From Acanthosoma haemorrhoidale (taxonomy: Eukaryota > Arthropoda > Insecta > Hemiptera > Acanthosomatidae), in contig OV884011.1 of assembly GCA_930367205.1 (NCBI GenBank), forward strand, positions 144,023,937 to 144,087,936: 64,000 bases of DNA. Reading direction: 5' to 3'. Positions within the stretch are counted from its first letter, which is position 1. Every line of letters begins with the position of its first letter. The notes under the pieces are model-generated. The model ran no database searches and was not told where the DNA came from. It saw nothing but the letters and a program-made list of their open reading frames with translations. Made by a program: the position numbers and the translations under genes. Positions 46,036 to 56,297 of this stretch are shown piece after piece.

Positions 46036-46858
46036 ATATAAACAATAGCGTTGATGAACAGAGGGGTTTACACCGAAATAAAGCCAAAAAACAAACAAAC
46101 AATGCATGCCCTTGTAAATATGATGTGTACAGCAGAGATGATGTAAATGTCCCTAATCCGGCTGTAGCGGGCTTATCATAGGCTACAGTATATAATTAAC
46201 TAATTTACATTGTGATTGGAACGGCCCTAAAAAACGAACAGGATATACTTAAATACTTTTCACCCCTCCGTCTATACAAGAAATACTGGGTTGACGGTAT
46301 AAAATTTAGTGAGACTCATCTCAGCCCGCAGTGTGTCAAAAGACAAATACCCCAGCCCAAACTTTTGCAGCGACTCCTTCGAACATCTGCCCCTATTATT
46401 TGATTTAGCCGAGTTGACCAACTACTGTTAAATATTTAACTTGATGTTCCAGGTCTGTCCGGCATCCGACCTCTCCATAGCCCTTCGTTTAAAAGCGAGC
46501 AGTCTTACCGTAATGGTATTAGTTAGAAAAGTATTTGTTATATTCACACAATACTTCCGTCTGTAAGTACAATTTGAATTGAAATATCCAACCCATCTTT
46601 TAATTAAAACTGTTCAAACTCATCATTAATTAATCTTTATATATTAATAATATAGTAGCTTCATTCAAGGTCCTTCTATTTGAAAATTTTATTTTCTTAT
46701 CAGTGGAAACCTCCACAATCAACTTTTGTAACGACCTTGAAATCACTTCTGCTATCAATAAATAGATAACTTTTTGTTTTTCTATTTATTATCTTTTAAA
46801 CGTGTCATTTGATTGCAATTCCTATCAGCATGCTTGAACATGAATAAATACATAATTT

Positions 46859-47173
46859 CTATTTGTTAAACGTTAATATTGTACATTTCAGGTTATATTC
46901 AAATGAGAAAGTTATATAAGAAATCCAAAATATAATATTTTTAGCAAAATAATATGTAGTAATATAGGTAATGCTTTTTGAATCAGAAACTGGAGGCTGG
47001 GAGCCAATGGCACATTTATCGGATGAGCATAAAGCTACCAAAACCCCTAATCCATAGTCATTATTATATACTAGGATCGTAAAGTCTTGCTGAACAAATC
47101 GGGTGCATTTCTCGGGAAATTTGGTATCAAAGTGGTAAAATTTTGTGTTTCCATTCAACCGAAAGACAAACAC
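46859..47173 (-). CDS. Candidate terminal exon of an unrecognised gene
   Basis: A 105-codon open stretch follows a good acceptor (TTTTGTATGAATTCCAG) and ends at TAG. It reads VFVFRLNGNTKFYHFDTKF and later LGVLVALCSSDKCAIGSQPP with ordinary amino-acid composition, unlike the AT-driven ORFs nearby. The last ~35 residues turn Tyr/Ile/Phe-rich, so the true end could be an earlier unseen donor. I do not recognise the family. It could also be a relic of an older transposon. Confidence 0.3.
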   Translation of the reverse strand: MFVFRLNGNTKFYHFDTKFPEKCTRFVQQDFTILVYNNDYGLGVLVALCSSDKCAIGSQPPVSDSKSITYITTYYFAKNIIFWISYITFSFEYNLKCTILTFNK

Positions 47174-47189
47174 CTGGAATTCATACAAA

Positions 47190-47825
47190 AGTTAAATTAC
47201 ACCCAATAAGGTTATAAGCCTTAGCAGAAAATAACGTAACGGGTCTGTTTTTGAAATTTACGTGCTTTTGCAGGACTCATTTTTGAGTTCTATTCAACCA
47301 AACGGCAAACAGGTGCGATCCGTTCTAAAATATTCAACACGGCAAGGCGAGTAAAAAACAATCGCGTAAAACGACCCGAGAATATTGTTCCCAAACCTGA
47401 TGCCAAAAACAAATTTTAGTTGAATCGATTTATATGGAGATTTTAAGTATTGCTAACATTTGAAAATACAATTATTTAAAAGATTTTAATATCTGTTCAA
47501 ATTCCCGTAAAGAATTGACTTGCATTTCGGGTGCTCAGGATTGGTTTGTAAACTATTACAGTAAACTGCCCATGATTGAGCTACGTTAACATTGAGGGAT
47601 TTCGTTTACGATTCGGTTATTTTTTCAAACAAACCAATATTTTTAACAGAATTGCTAATTATTTATAAACATGCGTACGTAACCATGTTGAGATGACCAT
47701 GCAAAATTTAAGGAAGTGTTTCCAAATGAAATGAATATCTCAAAATTAAGTAATAAGATGAATGTATAGATGAATGTTGACTCGCACACAAATAAAATTT
47801 ATTAGACAGTGGTTCTCTAAATGGT
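47190..47825. other. No feature recognised
   Basis: AT-rich sequence without domains or repeats that I could match elsewhere in the window. Confidence 0.4.
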
Positions 47826-47828
47826 TTT

Positions 47829-47900
47829 ATCGGAGTCAAAGATTTGATCGCTTGATCTGAGATTGGGGAGATCTCTGATTGATGTCCTGGCTGCGTGAAG
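47829..47900 (+). repeat. tRNA-derived SINE head, decayed
   Basis: ATCGGAGTCAAAGATTTGAT followed, at tRNA-like spacing, by TGATTGATGTCCTGGCTGCG suggests the D-arm and T-arm of a tRNA-derived SINE (B box GGTTCGATTCC degraded to GATTGATGTCC). No true tRNA fold is preserved. Confidence 0.4.
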
Positions 47901-48454
47901 TTATTATTTTTTTGGCTAATAATTATAATAATTTTAATTTTTGAAACCTAACTGATTCTATGTTGGTTAAACTCCAGTACCAAGTTGGAATAGATAAATG
48001 TAAATTAAAATTTGGACCAAATTCTCTAGTTTTTTCAACTATTAGTTTATATATGACAAAACAAAAGTTCAAATCAAACTCAATATTTAATCTACTTGTT
48101 TAAATATACGGTGTCTAATCCACTTGTGTATAAATAGAAAGAAACTTTTTAACTTTAATAACGCCTTAGAAAGCACACGTAAGTTGACCCGCATTTCAGA
48201 GAAGTGGTGCCGGACGCCAAGAAGGGGCTGTACTTGGTATATTTAATTATTTTAAGTACAATAATTTTCGGACTTTTTAGCAATAATTTGTTTTAACAAT
48301 TGTCAGCTAAATAAAATGCTATTGACATATTTGGTGCTTGGACCATAAACTTTCTGATCTGCGTTAATTAACGAGTCCAATTAAAAATAAAGAAACCCGA
48401 TAAAATAAAAATAGAACCAATATAACTTTTTAGACCACCCTCGTTTATAATATT

Positions 48455-48485
48455 AATATATATATAACATATATATATATATATA
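48455..48485. repeat. (AT)n tract at the gypsy element 2 insertion site
   Basis: TATATA-rich sequence runs up to the first base of the LTR (AGTTAA at 48486). The last four bases, TATA, match the four bases after the other end of the element. Confidence 0.8.
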
Positions 48486-48930
48486 AGTTAACGTTCGTCG
48501 GTTTTAGGACTCGAAAAAAAAGGAAAAGGGTCATAGAATAGATACGCATGGAAGTTAGTACAATACTGTTTATTCTGAGTTCTTAATGCTGTATCTATAC
48601 ATTCGGGATGTTTACATCCCGATGTTTAGGGATGAAGGCTGGCCACTACAGGTGCCCGGAACTTAACTCCCCCCTGCCAGTTTACGCACACGTCCTCGTA
48701 AAGTCCGATCTGATTGTGATCAAAACAGGCCATGTCTGCCTCACTAAATCTCGCTAGGACAAAAGGCCAACGCACCCAGTACAGTATCCTTTACATGTGT
48801 TCTTAAACCTACGATAATTAAAAGTCAAAAAAAAAAAACTCTATGCCACAAAACTGCCACTGCGGTGGGGATATAATCCATAAAACAATATAAATTACCC
48901 ACGTCAATGACCCGGCGACTGCCTGGAAAC
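48486..48930 (-). repeat. Gypsy element 2, 3' LTR
   Basis: It matches 52702-53140 closely: TAGTACAATACTGTTTATTC, CGGGATGTTTACATCCCG, GTTTACGCACAC, CTAAATCTCGCTAGGACAAA. Similarity fades after about 48890 and the inner edge is uncertain. A purine tract on the minus strand (GGAAGGGGGGAGGGG then TTAAC, near 49085) could mark a more distant edge at about 49085, which would make this LTR longer than the other. Confidence 0.8.
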
Positions 48931-49113
48931 AAAACAATGATGTTTGTACATACTAACAATAATAACAAAAGAGAGAAGAAAAAAAAAACATGTCTGCGAT
49001 ACTGCTACAGAAACTATAAATGGGGTCTATGTGTAGAATCCTAAAGTGCAAAGAGGACACACCGTCTTAATCACGATCGTTAACCCCTCCCCCCTTCCAT
49101 GGTTGGAGTTTGT

Positions 49114-50212
49114 TCAATATGATCGGTTCTCCAGAGGGTTCGTACTCTCTATGGTCACAAGATTGTGTTCCCTAATCACCACTACCCTAACGGGATCTTC
49201 GTAGCGAACTGGATCCTTACTTCTATCCAGTACTCTAAGATTTGCCCGTGCTACGCGCTTGGCCTTTTCCCCCGTAATCCGGTCACGAACTTTCCGCCAC
49301 ATTTTTCCCAGATGTAGGTGGGTGTTTATTAGTTGTTCCACCCTCTCTTTTTCTGCAGCTGTCTCCGCCCAGTTTCTTGGTCTCGCACGCAGTCCAAAAA
49401 GGATTTCGAATGGGAAAAATCCCGTCCTAGTGTGTATAGAATAATTATATGCCGCCACCACCTTCGGCATTACCTCATTCACCAGCAATCCTTTGTCAAA
49501 CTGATATACGCGCAGATGATCGCTCAGGGTGCTATGCAATCGTTCGATGTTCCCTCTTCTCTTGGGGTGCTAAGGGGTGTTAAAAGACCACACAGAATCG
49601 CGGTTATTCATTTCAGCATGAACGTTCACTTTGTCGAGCTCCCTCCCCCCGCCCGACAAGATCCGCTACGGTATGCTATAAAACAGAAACTACGTATTTA
49701 TTGCTTGAAGTATATCAGGAGATGATTCCTGCACAGCATGTGCCATAGACACTTTGCTGAATAAATCTATGGTGGTGACGTATTTAAATCCCCTTCAAGT
49801 TAGAGTGTCTACCTGGAGATCACGCAGTGGCGCCTCAGCCGTGGGTGTCTCCTCTTGACGGGCCTGTGGTGGATGTCAATCGTATTTCGTTTTAAGGCAA
49901 ATATCGCAGGTCCCTATAACCTCATGGATCGTCTTTCTCACCCCCCACCAGAAGTATCGCCGCTGTAGTGCTCTTGCACGCCGCGGTGATTCGTCTTCAC
50001 CTAGTGGAAAGCGAGTGTAACTTACCTTTGCTGCTCCACATCGCGCAATGTTTGGGCCATGGACAAACATTGGATAAAGAAGCGATCAATGCCCAGCTGA
50101 TCTCTTTGACACATTTGTCTAATCTACTCCTACAACGTAGCATTGCCAACGAATAAATATTAAGTCTTCCCTGGTTTGGATGCGTCGTTAAGCCCGGTAA
50201 ATTTGCTCGCAC
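49114..50212 (-). pseudogene. Gypsy element 2: integrase
   Basis: Pieces in order on the minus strand: the zinc finger end CDICLKTK preceded by RRYFWWGVRKTIHEVIGTC (50070-49876). Then, across stops, come the core and the catalytic-Glu region reading HPKRRGNIERLHSTLSDHLR (about 49590-49510). The 141-codon open part (49539-49114) has FFPFEILFGLRARPRNW, LHLGKMWRKVRDRI and the C-terminal VVVIREHNLVTIES. Frames break at least twice. It is a dead copy. Confidence 0.8.
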
Positions 50213-50479
50213 TTAACTCCAGGTTGCGACCAGATCGTTGTGATAGCACTCCTGCCATATTTTCCGTACGTAGACCACATGAGACCGGACGTTTGCGTCT
50301 TCCAAATGATTTGGCGGCGTTTATCATTAATTATTTCTTCAGTCGTTTCCATTTCCCTTGGTCTCTCCTCGACAGACTCTTCCGATGCTGGTTTCTCATT
50401 CTTGTCACTGTCTTCTCACGTACCGTGACTTCCGGCGCCCCCGGGCATCACTTTCTCGCTAAATATCCGGATATCTCCA

Positions 50480-51535
50480 GATATTTCCCCCTCCTCTATG
50501 GCATTGACGGTAATGGTGCGCGATAACCAGTCCGACTGTACATTATCTTTTCCTGGTTTATTAATAATTTCAAGATTATATTGTGACAAGAACTCCTTTC
50601 ACCTTGTCACTCTTGTGGAAGATTGCTTGCTTTGTGGTTTGTGGTCCGTTGTACCCGAAATTTCCTACCGAAGACATCTGGGCGGAAATGACTGATCGCC
50701 CATATGATACCGAGGAGTTCCCGTTCGATGGCACTATTCCGCGCCTTTGTGTCGGTCAGTCATCCGCACGTCGCCACCGGGAAATCCCTGCCGGCTCCTT
50801 CTTGTGACAACACTGCCCCCAACGCATATTTACTTGCGTCAGTGGTGATCGTAAAAGTTTTGTCAAACTCGGGAAATGCCAAGATAGGTGCCTTTTATAG
50901 ACGGGCCAGGCATTTGCGAATGTTTTGGTTGATGATCTATGTGATCATCACCCGCGCCCCCTTCCTCAGCAAATTACTGATTGGCACCACGTTCGTCGTC
51001 ACCACCATCCTTCGAATTACGTCTACCTTCGCCGAGTCCGGCTGTACTCCCTCCCGAGAGATCGTGTGCCCCAAAAACCTAATCTGGTCCTCCCCTAATA
51101 AAGATTTCTCCATGGACAATTTTAGCCAGAATTCCCGTTGTCTTCTTAATACGCTTTGGATGTGTTCGATATGTTCGGATTCACTCCTACTGAAAATTAA
51201 TGAATCGTCCATGTATATTTGACATATCGCCTTATCAAGTCCTCTCACAAGCTCATCCATCAAACGCTGGAAGGTGATCGGCGCGTTCTTTAACCTGAAT
51301 GGCATCCGAGAAAATTCTCAATGTCCCCTCTCGAAAAAAAAAAAGCCGTCTTGTGCTGATCTTTGTCACTCATTCTGATTTGATGGTACCCAACTTTTAA
51401 GTCCAAAGTACTAAACATCGTGGCTCCGTTCAACCTATCAAGAATGTCTTCGAACCGGGGAATCGGGTATTTTTTATCCAACGTGTTATCGTTTAATTTC
51501 CTGAAATCAACTACGTTTATTTCATACCTTCTACG
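50480..51535 (-). pseudogene. Gypsy element 2: reverse transcriptase and RNase H
   Basis: RT begins near 51535 (NVVDFRKLNDNTLDKKYPIP) and continues FEDILDRLN, FSTLDLKVGYHQIRM with the first catalytic Asp retained. After a frame break at about 51305 a 122-codon part has MPFRLKNAPITFQRLMDELV, the YMDD box (residues 31-34) and FLGHTISREG. RNase H pieces follow in other frames near 50830-50520 ([23 protein letters not shown]). No protease was recognised between RT and gag. Confidence 0.8.
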
Positions 51536-51544
51536 TTTCTTCTA

Positions 51545-52571
51545 TACCTTTCCTCTTCTTCTCCCGGCCTGTTCTTCTTTTTATCGGAGGCTATTATATG
51601 GCAACGTAATATCTCTGATTATACCTTGTCGCTTTAAGTCTTCGATTTGATTCCAAATGTATTGGCGAAGCGCCTGCGGATAACGTATTGCGTCTTAGGG
51701 TGCGGTCCCCTCTTTGCTGCCACTCTCCTCAGGCTTCCTGCCTCTCCTCAGGAGTTTTCTCTCTTCCCTGCGAGGTTTCGCATAGCTGGGATTCACCCCT
51801 CTGGGCCTCTTTCCTCCTGTTCCTCCCCTGTCCTTACCGGTAGTCAATGTTTCTTGCTTCCTCCAACCTGCTTTAAAGGTCCTGGTTCTCTATACGCAAC
51901 CCGACTCCAGTCATAGTCATTATCATCTTCTTGCATCCTTGATTTCTCCTTCCTGGCGCTAGGGTCTATCATTGCTATTGCAGATTCGAGAAACGAACGC
52001 TTGTTAGGGAACCCTTCCTTCCTCCCTGCCTCTTTTTTCCGCTACACTTTCAGTACGGTGGACATAAATCCCATCCTACATTATACCTTTTCAGCGCTGA
52101 TCATCTTTCTCATATTTTCTGTTATTCCCTTATATCGCACTACAAGGTCTACCACATACTGGTCACTGCTTTGCCTTGGGGACCTCGTTTTCCTAAACAT
52201 CGCCCTCCTCCATATGCTTTCTTTAATCTCGTCTTTACCGTTCCCCACGGGGATTCTTCTTCCGCTTGGATCTGATTGAGGATACTCCTCTTGACTCGAC
52301 ATATCAGTGACTCCGCGTCCATGGGTTCCAGTAGATTTTCCTCCACTTTTGCCACGATTAGTGCCGTGAGGCGGTCTCCTCTCCATAAGAAACGGTTCAG
52401 CTCTCCTAACTCACTAGAGAACCTTTCCAGTTCCAAAATCGCCTTCCTCAAATTTTGTGTGTTCAATGCCTTCACCATCAGCAAGGCAAGTGCGTTAGCG
52501 AGCGCTTCCGGTAAAAAGCCTACTCTTCTTGTTGTTAGTGCTGTTACTAGAATAGAATACATAGAATACAT
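51545..52571 (-). pseudogene. Gypsy element 2: gag
   Basis: The 140-codon frame (52571-52149) has ALNTQNLRKAILELERFSSE, LNRFLWRGDRL and ESLICRVKRSILNQI. This is the pattern of errantivirus-type gag, in which a helical core is followed by a folded segment with conserved Arg/Leu, and it starts just inside the primer site. The gag tail (SFLESAIAMID) continues in another frame to about 51900. From 51900 to 51545 only scattered RT N-terminal likeness is seen. Assignment rests mainly on position and order. Confidence 0.55.
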
Positions 52572-52682
52572 TTATGTATTCTCAATACACCTCCTTCGGC
52601 CATTCCTCCTGCCTACTAATCAATCAAGGCAAAAAACGAAATTCCGACAATCGTCACTTTTAAGTTCTCTACCCACTCCACG

Positions 52683-52702
52683 ACTTCCGGGTTTCGGCAC
52701 CA
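52683..52702 (-). promoter_or_regulatory. Gypsy element 2 primer-binding-like site
   Basis: On the minus strand the LTR ends TTAACT and reads on as TGGTGCCGAAACCCGGAAG, sharing its first T with the LTR, as is known in gypsy-group elements. The cognate tRNA is not assigned. Confidence 0.65.
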
Positions 52703-53178
52703 GTTAACGTTTGTCGGTTTTAAGACTTGAAGAAAAAGGAGAAGGGTAATAGAATAGATACACATAGAAGTTAGTACAATACTGTTTATTCTAAGTTCCT
52801 AATGCTGTATATATACATTCGGGATGTTTACATCCCGAAGTTTAGGGATTAAGGCTGGCCACTGTCGGTGCTCGAAACTTAACTCCTCCCTGCCTGTTTA
52901 CGCACACCTCCTATGAACGTAAACTATGAAGTCCGATCTGAGTGTGATCAAAACACAAGACATGTCCCCGTCTGCTTCACTAAATCTCGCTAGGACAAAA
53001 AACCAGCACACCCAGTACACAGCCTTTAATCCTTTACATGTGGTCTTAAACTTACGATAGTTAAAAGTCCAAAAAAAAGAAAACTCTCTGCCTCTCAACG
53101 GCCACTGCATTGGGGATGTAATCCATTAAACCAACAAAACCAACAACGGAAGTGGTTACCGTTGCCCGGACCTTAACT
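52702..53178 (-). repeat. Gypsy element 2, 5' LTR (477 bp)
   Basis: Begins AGTTAACG in plus orientation at 52702 and ends CTTAACT at 53178, then TATA. It aligns with 48486-48890 with many scattered differences, so the two LTRs have diverged far more than the BEL pair and this insertion is older. Confidence 0.85.
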
Positions 53179-53203
53179 TATACTGTCTATATATATACAT
53201 ATG

Positions 53204-53400
53204 CATAAGTTATCGTCTCCCGGCTGTAGACGATCAAGAAAAAAGAATGAATAAGAAGGTAGATGATATAACATGATGGTTTGGTTTTATAAAACTGGCT
53301 TTATTTTCCTCCTGATCCTGTATACACACGTCACGGGTTTGTTTGCCTTAGGTTATGTGGTATTAGGCTGAACATTGCCGTACCACTAGCCATAATTTAT
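53204..53400 (-). repeat. Possible LTR fragment of a related gypsy element
   Basis: It starts AGTTATCGTCTC after a TA-rich site, with a layout like the LTRs next door (AAGAAAAAAGAATGAATAAG, then a low-GC stretch). No second copy is in the window, so the call rests on the AGTTA start and context alone. Confidence 0.35.
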
Positions 53401-53408
53401 ATATGGAT

Positions 53409-53432
53409 TATATATATATATATATATATATA
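53409..53432. repeat. (AT)n microsatellite
   Basis: Alternating TA for about 23 bp immediately before another AGTTAA start (53440), again with TATA just outside it. Confidence 0.9.
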
Positions 53433-53439
53433 CAGTATA

Positions 53440-53550
53440 AGTTAAAATCCAGATGGCACCAATATACAGCCTTAACCCCCAATTAACGGGATGTAAACAT
53501 CCCGATTGTATATATAGAGGATTAGTATTGAGAATAAAACAGTATTATGA
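53440..53550 (+). repeat. 5' piece of a gypsy LTR related to element 2
   Basis: AGTTAAAATCC start, AGCCTTAACCC, CGGGATGTAAACATCCCG (53487-53504), then GTATTGAGAATAAAACAG match the reverse complement of the element 2 LTRs. It is cut at about 53550, where it meets integrase-coding sequence from the other end of an element. Confidence 0.7.
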
Positions 53551-53565
53551 CAACTTTCCATCAGA

Positions 53566-53670
53566 TCGGTTGTTTACCGCAGGCGAGAATCTAATCGATC
53601 CAAGGAACCAATTCGGTACGAGGGTCCCTTCAAGGTGACGTTCATTCGTGAACACAATGTGGTGATGTAA
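53566..53670 (+). pseudogene. Gypsy integrase C-terminal fragment
   Basis: 34 codons in frame read SVVYRRRESNRSKEPIRYEG, then PFKVTFIREHNVV and a stop. This matches the tails of elements 1 and 2 (RSKDPVRYED; IREHNLVTIES). It belongs to the same gypsy group but is a third copy. Placed directly after an LTR start, it must be a deletion product. Confidence 0.75.
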
Positions 53671-53679
53671 GCTTCACTT

Positions 53680-54000
53680 TTGTCTCAAATATTCCGAAGC
53701 GAATGTTTAATATAATTAATGGTTGACAATTTTTAATAAAACGTGGAAAGCCCTAGAAGAAAATAATGCTCACTCCGAATGCCCTCGACCAGCCTCTAGA
53801 AAATGCTCCTATTTTATTTTCTAATTTTCTTAATTTAATTCAGTGACTTGAATTTTGGCTTTGAGGCCTCTGGGTTCTTGGGGGGGGGGCATTTGTTGAG
53901 AAACATTTATAACTGTGGCATATCTTGTGATTGACTCTGATGGGGAAGTGGGCTAGTCGATGATCACATAACATAATCACTTATTAATTATTTTTGTTTA
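53680..54000. other. No gene recognised; short G run
   Basis: AT-rich sequence with a run of about nine or ten G at 53880-53889. No coding signal. Confidence 0.5.
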
Positions 54001-54021
54001 TTTATTGATGTTATTTTTCAG

Positions 54022-54250
54022 ATGTGTAGATTTACTAGAGAACAGTACAGACACACGACCTAGGATTAGAAGCTTGGAAGTAGAGTTCACTTGGGACTTG
54101 CCATCGACCAATTATTTGCCGCCCCGATTGCTCTCATCAGAGCTGAAGGATATGATTGGGGGAAGGACTTGTGGCCTACTGACCCATCCCTCTTACAACA
54201 TTCGATTATCCTTAAATAAGATTGGGGTTCCAGTTTGTTCTAATTCCTAA
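54022..54250 (+). CDS. Candidate terminal exon of an unrecognised gene
   Basis: A strong acceptor (TGATGTTATTTTTCAG) at 54020-54021 is followed by an open frame of about 75 codons ending at TAA: CVDLLENSTDTRPRIRSLEV, then YLPPRLLSSELKDMIGG and SLNKIGVPVCSNS. AATAAA lies at 54383-54388, a plausible polyadenylation signal. Composition is protein-like and GC-richer than its surroundings. The family is unknown to me, and upstream exons are not identified. Confidence 0.35.
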
Positions 54251-54259
54251 TTACAAGTT

Positions 54260-55255
54260 AAACAACTACTGTACAGCTAGAACATTAGATTAATTTCTAT
54301 TGGGTCATTTTTGTAAGTTATGTTGTAAGTCGATTAATGAAAATCATAATCATATAAGCCGTGGTAGGGAAGATGCAGCTGAAATAAAAGAGGCCAGTAA
54401 ATTTATTTTAAATTAAGACGATTCTAAACAAGGCTGTCATTCACTAATTCACTAACATTCAACATCAGCTGAGGAGACGTAGGAATAAAGATCTCCTAAA
54501 TTAATAACAATTTGATCTTTTCAAAGTTAGCTTCAACAATCTTGGGTAGTTATCGCCCTTTCTGCCAGACATACCATTTTATATTTGAAATTTTTGCTAA
54601 ATCATCAGACACTTTTCACAGGACAGGGAAAATATCAGTACCCAAAAAAATCTACGAAGTGTCTAAATATGAAAAATGTATAAATAAACATAAAATACCA
54701 ATATTTATTACGAAATAGAAATAAAAAAATGTAAAAAAAACAATATGAAGAAAATAAAACAAGAAACGTGCTTGAAAAATCAAAATAAAATACAAAGAAA
54801 TAATAAAATACTCTAAGGAGGAGCATTACTTATTAACGCATAATAATAACCTGGATAATATAATAAGAATGAAATTAGTAGTATATGCGATTACTCATTG
54901 CTTTGTGAAAGCAAATAATAAATAATCTTGTTTTGAACACGTTTAATGAAGGAGAGTGGCAAATGGAGGAAGTGAAGAGAGTTATTATAATTATATTAAG
55001 GTGAATGAATTGTAGTTAAAAGGGGTTAAAGGCGTAGGATGGATTGTCGGCAGCGGGTTTGGAGTAAATGAACACGTCTGCTTTCCTCTTAAATATAGAT
55101 AAGAGAGATGAAGCTTGTTGGGTAAGGAAAAAATTGGCGTCATTTAAACATAAATGTTACATTAGGTTCTCCAAGAAAGGGTTATTATTTTACCGTGTGA
55201 AAATAAGCCATTTATAGAATTATACTTGTACATCGTCCTTTATTAATTGTCTTCC
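54260..55255. other. AT-rich region, no gene recognised
   Basis: The two ORFs here (54512-54718 plus, 54635-54826 minus) mirror each other in low-complexity AT-rich DNA and have no domain. Confidence 0.4.
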
Positions 55256-55329
55256 ATGGTACTAACACCAGAGGTTTATCGGAAGACACGTGCGGCGGAG
55301 CTACAAAGGAGCAGTGGTGGTGATTTGTC

Positions 55330-55566
55330 ATGAGTCACAGCTCTTATCAGGACACGTCGCCTTATCAGAGTGTATCACCGTCGAACAACTCCGACAGCTC
55401 CACCACGCTTTGGTGGTTTGGCGCTGAATTACAGCCTGCCTTTCTAAATAAACAAAAAGTTGGAGATCTTCCGCGGATCAAAGACGTAGATACGCTCCAT
55501 CTGGCTTGTACAAACTACAGACTGCTGCTCGAAGAACGTGCAGGAATTTTTTTAATCTTTTCTTGA
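55330..55566 (+). CDS. Candidate short coding region, function unknown
   Basis: 78 codons in a GC-richer island (55255-55640). It starts MSHSSYQDTSPYQSVSPSNN, a Ser/Pro/Gln-rich start, and continues LPRIKDVDTLHLACTNYRLL. A poly-T run follows, where the frame ends. In the next frame NPANHVLNCEKQFRKCISII continues to a stop, so a 1-bp length change in the T run may have broken a longer frame. AATAAA occurs at about 55656. It may be a small exon or a processed pseudogene. I do not recognise the family. Confidence 0.3.
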   Translation: MSHSSYQDTSPYQSVSPSNNSDSSTTLWWFGAELQPAFLNKQKVGDLPRIKDVDTLHLACTNYRLLLEERAGIFLIFS

Positions 55567-55928
55567 GGAATCCGGCGAATCATGTGTTGAACTGTGAGAA
55601 GCAGTTCCGGAAATGTATATCTATCATTATGCACTGTTAAAAATGATCCAACCCCAATAAAGTCTAAAGTGTAAACAGTTTTGTATTTTATTATGATGAG
55701 ACTACAATTAAAAAATCGGATCTCGAAAACATGTTTTATTTTTTTAACGAAATGAAAATCTGAGAAATTCCTTTTTAGAGATTTATATTAGCTGATACTG
55801 TATGAATTGGTCATAGTTCCTTAGTCACCAGGTTTTGAAGTGTGTTCGAGATTTCTTGATAATAAATCAGCTATGTTCTAATACTTTCCTTGGAGGAATT
55901 TCAAGTCAAAGTGAGGCAAAAGTTTTAA

Positions 55929-56297
55929 TCATAGTCTTTTTAGCAGATGATTTTTTCTTCCAACAACCTCTCCCTTGATGCCGCTGATTTTATTCCAAGG
56001 ATCAGCTGCACTTTTAGGAGCATGTTTTCCTGATCTTTGAAGCCACAGGCCGCAATTAGGCTTTGCAAACTCCACAGAATATCGGTCAAAAGGCTTGTCA
56101 AGTCCTTGTTGCATGTTATACAATTTGAACACTTTTATTGCTTTATTTTTTATAGGGATGAAAGCGCCTTCAAAATCATAAAGGATAGGCAGGACCGTTA
56201 TCTTCACCATCGGTCGGATAGTACGATGAAGTTTCAGTGCCTCGGATCCCATCAAGTTTTCAAGCCTTGGTAACTGGACATCATTTAGTTTTTTCAC
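55929..56297 (-). CDS. Candidate coding exon, function unknown
   Basis: An open frame of 122 codons with ordinary composition: VKITVLPILYDFEGAFIPI, FKLYNMQQGLDKPFDRYSVE, FAKPNCGLWLQRSGKHAP and a Lys/Arg-rich end. The frame is open a few codons upstream of the Met. No splice site is decisive. No domain is recognised; a transposon-derived gene is possible. It is one of the longest ORFs outside recognised repeats. Confidence 0.35.
   Translation of the reverse strand: MKKLNDVQLPRLENLMGSEALKLHRTIRPMVKITVLPILYDFEGAFIPIKNKAIKVFKLYNMQQGLDKPFDRYSVEFAKPNCGLWLQRSGKHAPKSAADPWNKISGIKGEVVGRKNHLLKRL

Larger units (their letters stand above)
48486..53178 (-). mobile_element. Errantivirus-like Ty3/gypsy element 2 (4.7 kb)
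   Basis: The element is bounded by AGTTAA at 48486 and TTAACT ending 53178, with TATA immediately outside on both sides (48482-48485 and 53179-53182). AGTTA ends and TATA targets are characteristic of the gypsy/17.6/297 group of insect elements. On the minus strand the order is 5' LTR, primer site, gag, (protease not seen), RT, RNase H, integrase, 3' LTR. At 4.7 kb it is much shorter than intact errantiviruses and has no envelope gene. Multiple frameshifts make it defective. Confidence 0.88.

Noticed and set aside
50704..51222. 172-codon plus-strand ORF
   Set aside because: Shadow of the minus-strand RT/RNase H of gypsy element 2.
52276..52707. 143-codon plus-strand ORF
   Set aside because: Opposite strand of the gag frame and primer site of gypsy element 2.
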